Of a DNA stretch of 64,000 bases, positions 26,921 through 35,747 are shown in pieces. The position numbers and the translations under genes were made by a program. Source of the DNA: REEB481 sp964586595. GTDB lineage: Bacteria > Bacteroidota > Bacteroidia > NS11-12g > UBA955. The notes under the pieces were generated by a model, which was not told where the DNA came from, did not search any database, and saw only the letters and a program-made list of their open reading frames with translations. Position 1 is the first letter of the stretch, and each line of letters starts with the position of its first letter. The DNA lies in contig CAZPHB010000006.1 of the NCBI GenBank assembly GCA_964586595.1, positions 54,911 to 118,910 on the forward strand, in the 5' to 3' direction.

Positions 26921-27709
26921 ATGATCAGTAATCACGAAATAGACTACCGTCTTTACGGCGAAGAAATGCAGTGTGTGGAGATTGAGCTTGATCCACAGGA
27001 AACGGTTGTTGCAGAAAGTGGCTCTTTCATGATGATGGAAGACGGCATGCAGATGGAAACCATCTTTGGCGATGGAAGCAGGCAGCAGGGTGGGTTTTTT
27101 AATAAGCTTGTTGGTGCGGGAAAACGCCTGCTCACAGGTGAAAGCTTGTTTATGACGGCCTTTACCAACATAAGCGCAGGTAAGAAAAGGGTAAGTTTTG
27201 CGGCACCTTATGCGGGAAAAATCATCCCCCTTGATTTGGCGCAAATGGGCGGTAAAGTAATATGTCAAAAAGACGCCTTCCTATGCGCTGCGAAGGGGGT
27301 TAGTGTAGGTATTGAATTCCAGCGGAAGCTGGGAACCGGATTGTTCGGCGGTGAAGGGTTCATCATGCAGAAGTTGGAGGGCGACGGAATGGCCTTTGTG
27401 CATGCCGGTGGCTACATCATGGAAAAACAGCTGGCGCCTGGCGAAGTGTTGAAAGTAGATACAGGTTGTATTGTAGCCTATACCCAGGAAGTGGATTATG
27501 ATATACAGTTCGTTGGCGGCATTAAAAACACCATTTTCGGTGGAGAAGGATTGTTCTTTGCCACACTCCGTGGACCGGGGAAAGTCTGGTTGCAAACACT
27601 TCCGGTGAGCAGGCTGGCAGCGCGTATCCTTGAATATGGAACATACAAACGCAAAGAGGAAGGCAGCATCCTTGGCGGACTCGGTAATTTGCTGGATGGC
27701 GATCGTTAA
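26921..27709 (+). CDS. AIM24 family protein (TIGR00266)
   Basis: The 262-residue protein is a full-length match to the AIM24/TIGR00266 family. Typical parts are an N-terminal VAESGSFMMMEDGMQMET segment, the SLFMTAFTN region, and Gly-rich strands such as GTGLFGGEGFIMQKLEG and FGGEGLFFATLRGPG, which form a trimeric beta-prism fold related to tryptophan-RNA-binding-attenuator-like trimers. It is cytosolic, and its role in bacteria is not established. It has its own promoter with a very short leader. The next gene, a lipoprotein, has a separate promoter. Confidence 0.92.
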   Translation: MISNHEIDYRLYGEEMQCVEIELDPQETVVAESGSFMMMEDGMQMETIFGDGSRQQGGFFNKLVGAGKRLLTGESLFMTAFTNISAGKKRVSFAAPYAGKIIPLDLAQMGGKVICQKDAFLCAAKGVSVGIEFQRKLGTGLFGGEGFIMQKLEGDGMAFVHAGGYIMEKQLAPGEVLKVDTGCIVAYTQEVDYDIQFVGGIKNTIFGGEGLFFATLRGPGKVWLQTLPVSRLAARILEYGTYKRKEEGSILGGLGNLLDGDR

Positions 27710-27731
27710 TCAAAATCAATCCAACCTCAGT

Positions 27732-27739
27732 TATCTTTG
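27732..27739 (+). promoter_or_regulatory. -7 promoter element for the lipoprotein gene at 27.7 kb
   Basis: TATCTTTG fits TAnnTTTG and ends only 4 bases before the ATG at 27744, so the mRNA is predicted to start at or next to the start codon. Confidence 0.6.
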
Positions 27740-27743
27740 AACC

Positions 27744-28139
27744 ATGCGTGCAACCATTTTTGTAGCGGCCGTGGCAATGTTTATTGCATCGGCGGCTTCT
27801 TGCAAGAAGTACGATGAAGGCCCAATGGTTTCGTTGTGGCCTCGGAAAGAGCGGATATCCAACAAATGGCAGTTTACCGGCGTAACCATTAATGCGAAAG
27901 ATACCACAAGCGTGTTCAATGATCATGTGGTGGAATACACAGATAAGGGAACGGCGATTTATCAGATTGGCGACAAGAAGTATTTCGGCAACTGGCAGTT
28001 GAACAACGGAGGAACAGATCTGGATGTCACTTATGATTCTTTTGGCAGAATGAGTTTTGAAATCATCATGCTGAAGGAAAAAATGCTGAAATACCGCGAC
28101 AAAAACTCCAACTGGGAGTACAAACTCGAACCCATTTAA
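27744..28139 (+). CDS. Small lipoprotein, lipocalin-like
   Basis: The 131-residue product has a lipoprotein signal ending SAASC (Cys about residue 20). The mature part includes ISNKWQFTGVTIN, YTDKGTAIYQIGDKKYFGNWQL and a terminal strand, matching the lipocalin-like pattern of small Bacteroidota lipoproteins. Function unknown. The LysE-family gene starts 4 bases after its stop, so the two are probably co-transcribed. Confidence 0.75.
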   Translation: MRATIFVAAVAMFIASAASCKKYDEGPMVSLWPRKERISNKWQFTGVTINAKDTTSVFNDHVVEYTDKGTAIYQIGDKKYFGNWQLNNGGTDLDVTYDSFGRMSFEIIMLKEKMLKYRDKNSNWEYKLEPI

Positions 28140-28143
28140 GCCC

Positions 28144-28764
28144 ATGAGTACCTTGCAGCCAATACTTTGGGGATTGGCAGCCGGGTTCACCATGAGCCTG
28201 ATGTTGGGAACGGTGTTCTTTTCGCTGCTGCAAACCAGCATCAAACAAGGTTTTCGTTATGGAATGGCCATGGCTGCGGGCGTGATTGTCTGTGATGTGC
28301 TGTTTCTGATTCTGGCACTGGGTTTCAGCGATGCCGTTGCTGAATTCTACACAACACACCAGGAAATGCTCGCTTGGGTAGGATGTCTGGCTTTTGTGGT
28401 CCTTGGCGTAGTTCAAATAAGTCGAAAACCCTCCATAGCCCAGGTGGAGTCAGCGAACAAGCAATACACATATTTGAATAGGGTCATGCGGGGGTTTCTT
28501 CTGAACCTGGTGAATCCTGGAAATCTGATTATTTGGATAGTGGCTTTAAACAATCCCTTAACAGTTGGATTGCCGATGAATCAGAAAATACAGTTTTCAG
28601 TGGCCGGCCTTGTGGCTATTTTCCTCACAGAATCGGGAATCTCCATTGCAGCACAGCAACTCCGGCGCTGGGCCACTCCTAAGCGGTTGCATCAGCTAGA
28701 CTTGGTCGTAGGAGCCGTATTCATCATTGCAGCGCTCCAAATCGCCTGGAAACAGCTTTTTTAG
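28144..28764 (+). CDS. LysE/RhtB family exporter
   Basis: The 206-residue inner-membrane protein has the LysE translocator layout: about six hydrophobic segments, an N-terminal GLAAGFTMSLMLGTVFFSLLQ helix, and the NLVNPGNLIIWI motif in the second half. Members export amino acids or similar small molecules; the substrate is unknown. It follows the lipoprotein gene by 4 bases and converges with pyrH with a single base between the stop codons. Confidence 0.88.
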   Translation: MSTLQPILWGLAAGFTMSLMLGTVFFSLLQTSIKQGFRYGMAMAAGVIVCDVLFLILALGFSDAVAEFYTTHQEMLAWVGCLAFVVLGVVQISRKPSIAQVESANKQYTYLNRVMRGFLLNLVNPGNLIIWIVALNNPLTVGLPMNQKIQFSVAGLVAIFLTESGISIAAQQLRRWATPKRLHQLDLVVGAVFIIAALQIAWKQLF

Positions 28765-28765
28765 T

Positions 28766-29473
28766 TCAGGATACGAGGGTGCCGACAGATTCACCCTGAA
28801 GCAGTTTGGAGAGGTTTCCTGGCTTATTCATGTCAAATACGATGATGGGCAGTTTGTTCTCCTGACAGAGCGTAATGGCGGTCATATCCATCACTTCCAG
28901 ACCGAGTTCATAAACCTGTGCAAAGCTGATGGTTTCGAATCGGGTGGCGCCTGGATCTTTTTCCGGGTCGGCAGAATAGATTCCATCCACCCTGGTTCCT
29001 TTGAGTATTACGTCTGCTTCTATCTCAATAGCGCGCAGCGAAGCTGCCGTATCGGTGGTGAAGTAGGGGTTTCCGGTTCCGGCGCCAAAAATCACCACAC
29101 GACCTTTTTCCAGATGGCGCATCGCACGACGCCTGATGAAGGGTTCGGCAAGTTGTTCCATTTTGATGGCTGTTTGCAAACGCGTTACAAGCCCGGATTT
29201 TTCAAACGCTCCCTGAATGGCCATGGCATTGATTACTGTTGCGAGCATGCCCATATAATCACCTGTTGCCCGGTCAACCACACCCCCTTTGGATCCATTT
29301 ACTCCCCGGAAGATGTTCCCGCCGCCTATCACTACGGCAACTTCCACACCAAGTGCAACTGCCGCTTTTACTTCGGCTGCGTACTGTTCCAACACCTCTG
29401 CGCTGATCCCAAAGGATTGATTTCCCATCAGCGACTCTCCACTAAGCTTGAGTAATATGCGTTTGTATTTCAT
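28766..29473 (-). CDS. pyrH: UMP kinase PyrH
   Basis: PyrH phosphorylates UMP to UDP in pyrimidine nucleotide synthesis. The 235-residue protein is of standard length, with the amino-acid-kinase fold: LLKLSGESLMG at the N-terminus, VIGGGNIFRG near 49-58, DYMGMLATVINA and GTGNPYFTTDTAA. It is the last gene of the rplM-rpsI-rpsB-tsf cluster, but a hairpin with a T run sits 16 bases before its ATG, so its expression may depend on read-through. The ribosome-recycling-factor gene frr, which often follows pyrH, is absent here. Confidence 0.97.
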   Translation of the reverse strand: MKYKRILLKLSGESLMGNQSFGISAEVLEQYAAEVKAAVALGVEVAVVIGGGNIFRGVNGSKGGVVDRATGDYMGMLATVINAMAIQGAFEKSGLVTRLQTAIKMEQLAEPFIRRRAMRHLEKGRVVIFGAGTGNPYFTTDTAASLRAIEIEADVILKGTRVDGIYSADPEKDPGATRFETISFAQVYELGLEVMDMTAITLCQENKLPIIVFDMNKPGNLSKLLQGESVGTLVS

Positions 29474-29481
29474 CTTCTTAC

Positions 29482-29512
29482 CTTAAAAAAAAGTCCCTCG
29501 GTGAGGGACTTT
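29482..29512 (-). terminator. Terminator-like hairpin between tsf and pyrH
   Basis: AAAGTCCCTC (29490-29499) and GAGGGACTTT (29503-29512) form a 10-bp stem with a 3-base loop. On the minus strand it is followed by eight T, so it is a typical intrinsic terminator. It follows tsf by 16 bases and precedes the pyrH start codon by about the same distance. Confidence 0.88.
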
Positions 29513-29528
29513 AAAAAATCAAATCAAC

Positions 29529-30365
29529 TTATCCGAGTGCTACCCGGACGAAATGCGTAACGGTGAGGTTGGGTTCCACCGCTTCGAGCATTTTTGCAAC
29601 TGTTTTGGAGGGGTCCTTCACAAATTCCTGTTGCAAGAGCGTTGATTCTTTGAAGAACTTTTGCAACTTACCTTCAGCAATTTTGTCAATCATTGCTTCG
29701 GGTTTGCCTTCAGCACGGGCCTGTTCTCTTCCAATAGCCATTTCCCGTTCAATGATGTTGGTATCAACACCATCTTTATCGACGGCTACAGGGTTCATTG
29801 CGGCGATTTGCATGGCCACGTCACGTCCGGCCTGAAGATTTGCATCGCTGGGCGCATTGTTCATTTGCACCAGCACGCCCAAACGATTTCCGGCATGGAT
29901 GTATGCTACAACATTGTTTCCTTTCAGAATGCTGTATTTGCTTACCTCAAGTTTCTCGCCTATTTTGGCCATCTCATCCAGAAGACGCTGTGCCAGCGGA
30001 ATGCCGTTGATGCTCATCTGTTGCACTGCTTCGAGGTCGGCAGGTTCCTGTTCAAGAACGGATGCTGCAATGCTGCGCGCTGTTTTAACGAAATCTTCGT
30101 TTTTGGCAACAAAATCAGTTTCGCAGTTGAGTTCAATGACAACGCCAGTGGTTCTGGATTCGTTGGTTAGGGCAATTACTGCTCCTTCAGAAGCCTTTCT
30201 GTCGGCGCGGTTGGCGCTGATTTTCTGGCCTTTCTTGCGAAGGAAGTCGATGGCTGCTTCAAAATCACCATTGCTTTCGGCAAGTGCTTTTTTGCAATCC
30301 ATCATTCCTGCGCCGGTCATTTGGCGCAGTTTGTTTACATCTGCTGCGTTAATTGAAGTGGTCAT
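29529..30365 (-). CDS. tsf: Elongation factor Ts
   Basis: EF-Ts recycles EF-Tu from its GDP to its GTP form. The 278-residue protein has the N-terminal UBA-like domain with the signature LRQMTGAGMMDCKKAL at about 13-28, then the TDFVAKN core element and the dimerisation region. It follows rpsB by 24 bases in the ribosomal cluster and ends just before a terminator hairpin. Confidence 0.97.
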   Translation of the reverse strand: MTTSINAADVNKLRQMTGAGMMDCKKALAESNGDFEAAIDFLRKKGQKISANRADRKASEGAVIALTNESRTTGVVIELNCETDFVAKNEDFVKTARSIAASVLEQEPADLEAVQQMSINGIPLAQRLLDEMAKIGEKLEVSKYSILKGNNVVAYIHAGNRLGVLVQMNNAPSDANLQAGRDVAMQIAAMNPVAVDKDGVDTNIIEREMAIGREQARAEGKPEAMIDKIAEGKLQKFFKESTLLQQEFVKDPSKTVAKMLEAVEPNLTVTHFVRVALG

Positions 30366-30389
30366 TTCTTTGTACTCTGTATTGCCTGA

Positions 30390-31121
30390 TTAAGCTTGTG
30401 CGGCTGGTTGTTCAGCGGCCACTTCATCTTTTTCCCTGCGGCGGTCCTGTTGTCCTTCGTTGATGGCATCAGCGATTTCACGGGCAATGATGTAAATGCT
30501 TTTGCTTGCATCGTCGTTGGCCGGAATCGGGAAATCAACGGTAGTTGGATCACTGTTCGAATCAACAATGGCAAAAGTTGGAATACCCAATCTTCTTGCT
30601 TCCGATACGGCGATGTGTTCTCTTTTGATGTCAACGATGAACAGTGCGCCGGGCAGTTTAGACATTTCTTCAATGCCGCCAAGCATCCGCTCAAGTTTTG
30701 CCTTTTCGCGGGTAAGCATCAATCGTTCTTTTTTGTTGATGTTTTCAAACGTACCGTCAGTCATCATTTTGTTGATGTTCTGCATGCGTTTGATGCTTTT
30801 GCGCACAGTGGCAAAGTTTGTAAGCATACCGCCAAGCCAACGCTCGGTTACAAAAGGCATGGTAGCACCCTGAGCAACTTCACTGATAATTTCTTTAGCT
30901 TGCTTTTTGGTAGCAACGAAAAGCACTTTGCGGCCAGATTTCACGATGTTGCGAATGGCACCGCGTGCTTCTTCGAGTTTTGCTTCTGTTTTCTTCAGGT
31001 CGAGAATATGAATCCCGTTTTGCTCCATGAAGATGTATGGAGCCATTTTGGGATTCCATTTGCGGGTGAGGTGGCCAAAGTGCACACCAGCATCCAGAAG
31101 ATCTTGTTGGGTAATAGCCAT
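30390..31121 (-). CDS. rpsB: 30S ribosomal protein S2
   Basis: The 243-residue protein is a full-length S2: LLDAGVHFGHLTRKWNPKM at the N-terminus, the VATKKQAKEII and RWLGGMLTNF segments, and the IPTFAIVDSNSDP element, followed by a charged tail. It lies 8 bases after rpsI and is co-transcribed with rplM, rpsI and tsf. Confidence 0.98.
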   Translation of the reverse strand: MAITQQDLLDAGVHFGHLTRKWNPKMAPYIFMEQNGIHILDLKKTEAKLEEARGAIRNIVKSGRKVLFVATKKQAKEIISEVAQGATMPFVTERWLGGMLTNFATVRKSIKRMQNINKMMTDGTFENINKKERLMLTREKAKLERMLGGIEEMSKLPGALFIVDIKREHIAVSEARRLGIPTFAIVDSNSDPTTVDFPIPANDDASKSIYIIAREIADAINEGQQDRRREKDEVAAEQPAAQA

Positions 31122-31129
31122 ATTGTGGT

Positions 31130-31510
31130 TTAGCGCTTGCTGAATTGGAATCTTTTCCTTGCTTTCTTCTGACCGGGTTTCTTACGTTCAACCTCTCTTG
31201 AATCTCTGGTAAGTAAACCGTGTTGGCGAAGTGAACTGCGAATCTCTTCGTTGCTTTGCACCAAAGCTTTTGCAATGGCAAGAGACACTGCACCGGCCTG
31301 ACCGGAAACACCGCCACCGCGCACATTCACCTTGATGTTCACTTTATCTTCCTGACCGGCGATTTGTATGGGTTGTTTCACCTTCGCCTGCATGGTTAAC
31401 ACGGGAAAATATTCGCCCATGGGGCGTCCGTTGATGAGGATTTCGCCGCTGCCGTCCTGCACGTATGCACGGGCTACTGCTGCTTTGCGCCTTCCGGATG
31501 TATTGATCAT
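31130..31510 (-). CDS. rpsI: 30S ribosomal protein S9
   Basis: The 126-residue protein has the S9 features GRRKAAVARAYV at the N-terminus, VRGGGVSGQAGA in the middle and the basic C-terminal tail ending RKRFQFSKR that reaches into the decoding centre. It starts 11 bases after rplM. Confidence 0.98.
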   Translation of the reverse strand: MINTSGRRKAAVARAYVQDGSGEILINGRPMGEYFPVLTMQAKVKQPIQIAGQEDKVNIKVNVRGGGVSGQAGAVSLAIAKALVQSNEEIRSSLRQHGLLTRDSREVERKKPGQKKARKRFQFSKR

Positions 31511-31521
31511 AATCCTTTATT

Positions 31522-31971
31522 TCAGAGGTCTAATTTCAGTTCTTTGGGTTGCTGGGCAACGTGAGGATGCTCCGTTCCGGTGTATACGTACAGGTTGGTG
31601 AACAGCCTGCGTCCCAAACGGTTTTTGGGCAACATACCCCTCACCGCATGTTCGATGAGTCGTTCCGGATGACGGTTCAGGATTTCCTGAGCGGTACGGG
31701 AACGCTGTCCACCCGGAAATCCGGTGTGGCGCAGGTATGTGCGGTTGGCGATTTTGTTTGCAGTCATGACTACTTTGTCGGCATTAAGCACGATCACATT
31801 GTCGCCACAATCTGTATGCGGGGTATATCCCGGTTTGTGCTTGCCGCGGATGATCAGCGCAATGCGCGATGACAGCCGTCCAAGTACTTGACCTTCAGCG
31901 TCTACGACATACCATTTTTTGTCGCGGGTTTCGCTGTTGAGCATCCTGCTTTTATAACTCAGCGTGTTCAC
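31522..31971 (-). CDS. rplM: 50S ribosomal protein L13
   Basis: The 149-residue protein matches L13 throughout: KKWYVVDAEGQVLGRL near the start, GDNVIVLNADKV, and the AVRGMLPKNRLGR motif. It is the first gene of the rplM-rpsI-rpsB-tsf(-pyrH) cluster. The promoter is probably the TATTTTTG element 31 bases upstream; this leader is longer than those of the neighbouring genes. Confidence 0.98.
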   Translation of the reverse strand: MNTLSYKSRMLNSETRDKKWYVVDAEGQVLGRLSSRIALIIRGKHKPGYTPHTDCGDNVIVLNADKVVMTANKIANRTYLRHTGFPGGQRSRTAQEILNRHPERLIEHAVRGMLPKNRLGRRLFTNLYVYTGTEHPHVAQQPKELKLDL

Positions 31972-32002
31972 GGTATATAAGTTGTGTAAAAATTTGGGAC
32001 GG

Positions 32003-32010
32003 CAAAAATA
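32003..32010 (-). promoter_or_regulatory. -7 promoter element for the rplM cluster
   Basis: TATTTTTG on the minus strand fits TAnnTTTG, 31 bases before the rplM ATG. The roughly 25-base leader shows no clear ribosomal-protein-binding structure. Confidence 0.5.
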
Positions 32011-32100
32011 GACATTTTGTTTTGCTTACCAAATAGCACTGTCGAAGATTTTTTGCGCAAACCACGTGATTCTGGGCGATTTCAGGTGTTGCCATCCATG

Positions 32101-32131
32101 AAAAAAGCCACAGAATCGCTGCAGCTTTTTT
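32101..32131 (-). terminator. Terminator after the 32.2-kb secreted-protein gene
   Basis: AAAAAAGC (32101-32108) pairs with GCTTTTTT (32124-32131), and an inner CAG/CTG pairing extends the stem. It lies 38 bases past the stop of the minus-strand gene, with T at its end. Confidence 0.65.
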
Positions 32132-32169
32132 AGTTATCTTCCAACGCCCGGATTTAGCTAAGTGGTTGA

Positions 32170-32871
32170 TTACCAGTCATCTTCATCATCTGGCTTCCAT
32201 TTCTCCTTCAACGCTTTAGTGCATTGGGCAACGGTTTGTTTCACTTCGGTATCCATGCCCATCAGGTACAAATCATTGGCACGGGTGTAGGTTTTGGCCT
32301 GGCGGTAATATTCTGCGTAGGTGCGCGAAACGCCGCCTGTAGCACCCTGAACATCCCTGACATGCACAAAGTTGCTGAACTCGTACTTGTAACGGTTGTC
32401 TTGAAATCGCAGTATCAACTTGTATTCTACAAAACCTTCTTTGATGACCACATTGACTTGTGGTTTGGTCACCAAAGGTACTTTGACAAGTAAAGTGAGT
32501 TTGTTGGCCGGTTTGGCCTCCTGGGTCATTTCCTTGAGCGCCTTTTCCCCAAATCTCGACTTGAAGTATCTTAACGCCCGGATGTACAGGCTGTCTGCGG
32601 AACATTCGTTACAGTCCGGATCTTCAACCACACCGCTGTAATAGATGAGTTCCCTCAGGCTGTCGTAGGGCGCCTGAAATCGTTCGTGTTTTTCAAAACG
32701 CATGGGTCCTGCAACATCCGAATTGCCACTGCCGTCGTCATAACCGTAGTCCATAGAGTCAACTGCAGCCGTGTCACTGTAAAAGTCAGAGTATTCGCCT
32801 CCATCATCCTGCGCACACAAGGAATTCATTCCGAGGATGCATGTAAAGGAGATCATTAAGATTTGCCTCAT
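32170..32871 (-). CDS. Uncharacterised exported protein
   Basis: The product is about 233 residues with a signal peptide (MRQILMISFTCILGMNSLCAQ, cleavage near residue 21). The mature N-terminus is very acidic and Tyr/Asp/Gly-rich; the rest contains paired cysteines (DCNEC) and mixed helix/strand segments ending in an acidic tail. It resembles DUF4468-like exported proteins in having a VEYKLILRFQDNRYKYEFSN-like segment, which is a weak hint only. An upstream start adding 17 residues is less likely because it breaks the signal peptide. A possible TATCTTCG promoter variant lies at 32946-32953. Confidence 0.72.
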   Translation of the reverse strand: MRQILMISFTCILGMNSLCAQDDGGEYSDFYSDTAAVDSMDYGYDDGSGNSDVAGPMRFEKHERFQAPYDSLRELIYYSGVVEDPDCNECSADSLYIRALRYFKSRFGEKALKEMTQEAKPANKLTLLVKVPLVTKPQVNVVIKEGFVEYKLILRFQDNRYKYEFSNFVHVRDVQGATGGVSRTYAEYYRQAKTYTRANDLYLMGMDTEVKQTVAQCTKALKEKWKPDDEDDW

Positions 32872-33000
32872 GCCAATGTTCGTTTTAAGTCGCAAACGTG
32901 CTCGTTTCAAAAACGTTGCCAATTTATGTTTGGTATTCGAATCCGCGAAGATATACGCAGATTACATCTAATGAACATCCTTGCGTAATTTGCGCCGCAC

Positions 33001-34872
33001 ATGTCTAGATTCCCATACACCGTAGTGTTTATTGCGGGTTTGATCCTGCACTCCTGCGCTTCCAAATCTTTGAAACCGAATTTGCCGGTGGTGTTGTTGC
33101 AAACAGACCACTCTTTCGGGAACGCGGAGCAAATGCATACAACGCATTTACAATTGGACCTTAAGGTGGATTTTGGAAGTAAAAAACTGAGTGGAACAGC
33201 TACGCATCAGTTGGAAAGAACTGGCAAGGACAGTGTGGTGGTGTTTGACACCAAAGGCTTGTTTATTGATGCAGTCTGGCTGGATAATAACATAAAGACT
33301 GATTACAGGCTTGGTGCCCCGGATTCGCTGTTTGGCACCCCGCTCCTTATTTCGTTAAAGCATGACACGCGCGCTGTGACGGTTCAATACCATACCGATT
33401 CCGCGGCCGAGGCATTGCAATGGCTCACACCCGCGCAAACACACGACCAGAGTCATCCGTTTCTTTTTACCCAATCACAGGCCATTCTTGCGCGCACCTG
33501 GATTCCATTGATGGATCGCCCCGATGTGCGCTTTACATACAGCGCGCGCATTTCTTGTCCCAAAGAACTGATGGCGCTGATGAGTGCCGAGAATCCGCAA
33601 CAACGCAACGACAGCGGAATTTATCATTTTCACATGCCACAACCCGTGTCCTCCTACCTCATGGCCCTGGCGGTTGGTGATCTTTCCTTCAGGGCGCTTG
33701 ACAGCCTGAGTGGAGTCTATGCGGAACCCAACTATTTGGATTCGGTAGCCTGGGAGTTGGCCGATATGCCGGCGATGATTCAAAAAGCTTCTGCGCTGTA
33801 TGGTGCATATCCTTGGGGCCGTTACGATGTGTTGGTGCTTCCACCCAGTTTTCCCTTTGGTGGTATGGAAAATCCACGCCTTACGTTCGCAACACCTACC
33901 ATCATTGCCGGTGACCGTTCCCTAACCAGCCTGGTGGCACACGAGCTGGCGCACAGCTGGAGTGGAAACCTGGTCACAAATGCTACCTGGAATGATTTCT
34001 GGCTCAATGAAGGCTTTACTGTTTACTTTGAAAACAGAATAGTGGAGTCTGTTTATGGTAAGGACTTTGCCGAAATGTGCGCCGAATTGGAAGTGGGCGA
34101 GCTGGAACGCACCCTGCAGCGGATGATGCGCGAAACTCCCGACGATACCAAACTTGCTTTAAACCTGAAGGGGCGCAATCCCGATGATGGACTTACCGAC
34201 ATTGCCTACATCAAAGGTTTTTTGTTTCTGAAGCACATGGAACGTTTGGTGGGTCGTTCACGCTGGGATGCGTTCCTGAAAGATTATTTTCAATCCTTCT
34301 CTTTCAAAACCATCAACACAGAAGCATTCAAAACATACCTCAATGACCACCTGTTCGCAAATGCGGAAGAGGCCGTGAAGGCAAACCTCAATGAATGGCT
34401 GTATGGTCAGGGTCTTCCTGAAGATGCGCCAAAACCTTCATCCGTGAAATTGAACATTGCAGCTGAGGCGGCCGCTAAGTTCAGTGTTGCCAGAAAAGTA
34501 GATCCTTCCATGGCAAAAGGTTGGGTAACGCAGCAATACCAGCACTTTTTGAGAAATATGCCCAAAGATGTTTCCGCACAGGAACTTGAATTACTGGATC
34601 AGGCCATCGGCTTCAGCAAAAGTGGAAATGCAGAGGTTTTGTGTGATTGGTTTACGCTTTCGGTTAAAGCATGGTATCGACCGGCATTTGTTCCCATGGA
34701 ATCATTTCTGGCACGTGTGGGCCGCCGGAAGTTCCTCAAACCAATTTATGAAGCCTTGAGCACAACGCCTGAAGGTTTGGAACTGGGCCGCTCCATCTTC
34801 AAACGCGCAAAACCCGGTTATCATTCCGTTTCTGCGGCAAGCATTGCCGAAATCCTTCGTGTGCAGCCATGA
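33001..34872 (+). CDS. M1 family metallopeptidase (LTA4H-like aminopeptidase)
   Basis: The 623-residue protein is an M1 zinc aminopeptidase with a lipoprotein-type signal (ILHSC, Cys about residue 20), so it is probably tethered to the outer membrane or the periplasm. Visible are the N-terminal beta-sandwich, the substrate motif GGMENP (about 287-292), the zinc site HELAH at 314-318 with the third ligand Glu337 (HExxH-18-E), and a C-terminal helical domain of the leukotriene-A4-hydrolase type. It releases N-terminal residues from peptides. The stop overlaps the ATG of the following PLP enzyme (ATGA). Confidence 0.94.
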   Translation: MSRFPYTVVFIAGLILHSCASKSLKPNLPVVLLQTDHSFGNAEQMHTTHLQLDLKVDFGSKKLSGTATHQLERTGKDSVVVFDTKGLFIDAVWLDNNIKTDYRLGAPDSLFGTPLLISLKHDTRAVTVQYHTDSAAEALQWLTPAQTHDQSHPFLFTQSQAILARTWIPLMDRPDVRFTYSARISCPKELMALMSAENPQQRNDSGIYHFHMPQPVSSYLMALAVGDLSFRALDSLSGVYAEPNYLDSVAWELADMPAMIQKASALYGAYPWGRYDVLVLPPSFPFGGMENPRLTFATPTIIAGDRSLTSLVAHELAHSWSGNLVTNATWNDFWLNEGFTVYFENRIVESVYGKDFAEMCAELEVGELERTLQRMMRETPDDTKLALNLKGRNPDDGLTDIAYIKGFLFLKHMERLVGRSRWDAFLKDYFQSFSFKTINTEAFKTYLNDHLFANAEEAVKANLNEWLYGQGLPEDAPKPSSVKLNIAAEAAAKFSVARKVDPSMAKGWVTQQYQHFLRNMPKDVSAQELELLDQAIGFSKSGNAEVLCDWFTLSVKAWYRPAFVPMESFLARVGRRKFLKPIYEALSTTPEGLELGRSIFKRAKPGYHSVSAASIAEILRVQP

Positions 34873-35747
34873 TGCTGCCTCATACGGATCGGTCTGTTTT
34901 GCAGGAAGTTGTGCTTCACTCAGACCACCGTGTGTGGATCAAACGCGATGATTTGATTCATCCGTTTATCTCGGGGAATAAGTGGCGAAAACTGCGGCTT
35001 TATCTGGAACTGGCTCAGGCACGCGGGGTGCAGCACATCATCACTGCGGGCGGGCCTTTCAGCAATCATATTCTGGCTGTTTCTTACGCCTGCGCATTGA
35101 TGGGCTTGCGCTGTACTGCCCTGATTCGCGGCAGACAGCAACCCAACAATCATTACCGTATGCTGGCTGCGCGTTGGGGTTTGCAAACAGTGTATCTGAA
35201 TCATCAAGAGTTTGCCGACCGCCAGCATTGGGTAAAAACGCAGCATCCCGGTAAAGAGGTAATGTATATTGAAGTTGGCGGCGCAGGCGATCCAGGAGCT
35301 GCCGGATGCGCAGAAATATGGGATGAGTTTCCTGTACAACCCGATGTACTGGTTTTGGCCACAGCAACGGGAACAACCATGCAGGGCTTGCTTGCCGGCA
35401 GAGATGAACGCAACCTTCACACCCACATTATTGGCATTCCGGTTTTGTTCAATGTGGCGGAACAAAAGGCTGCGCTTGTAGCCAAAGGGTATCAGAACTA
35501 TACATTAGAAAGTGGTTTTGAATGTGGAGGCTTTGCCAGGGTTGATGTGCAGCTGATGAAGTTCATCGAAGCGCAAATTCAGCGCACCAACATCTTATTT
35601 GACCCGGTGTACACCGGAAAGGCCTGGTTGGGCCTGCACTGTTTGCTGGAGCGTGGTAGCATTGCGCCGGGTGCGAAGATTGTTTTTCTGCATACCGGAG
35701 GAAGCTTAGGCTTGTTCAGCGATCGTTATCTGGATTTTTTCCGCTGA
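34869..35747 (+). CDS. PLP-dependent ACC deaminase/D-cysteine desulfhydrase family enzyme
   Basis: The 292-residue protein belongs to the fold-type II PLP enzymes related to 1-aminocyclopropane-1-carboxylate deaminase and D-cysteine desulfhydrase. The PLP lysine is expected in HPFISGNKWRKL (about 37), with AGGPFSNHILA as the Ser/Asn substrate element and a Gly-rich TATGTTMQG phosphate loop. Which reaction it performs cannot be judged; bacterial members often act on D-cysteine. Start and previous stop overlap (ATGA), so it is coupled to the M1 peptidase, suggesting amino acid use after peptide breakdown. Its end overlaps the opposite DUF1573 gene by 22 bases. Confidence 0.88.
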   Translation: MMLPHTDRSVLQEVVLHSDHRVWIKRDDLIHPFISGNKWRKLRLYLELAQARGVQHIITAGGPFSNHILAVSYACALMGLRCTALIRGRQQPNNHYRMLAARWGLQTVYLNHQEFADRQHWVKTQHPGKEVMYIEVGGAGDPGAAGCAEIWDEFPVQPDVLVLATATGTTMQGLLAGRDERNLHTHIIGIPVLFNVAEQKAALVAKGYQNYTLESGFECGGFARVDVQLMKFIEAQIQRTNILFDPVYTGKAWLGLHCLLERGSIAPGAKIVFLHTGGSLGLFSDRYLDFFR

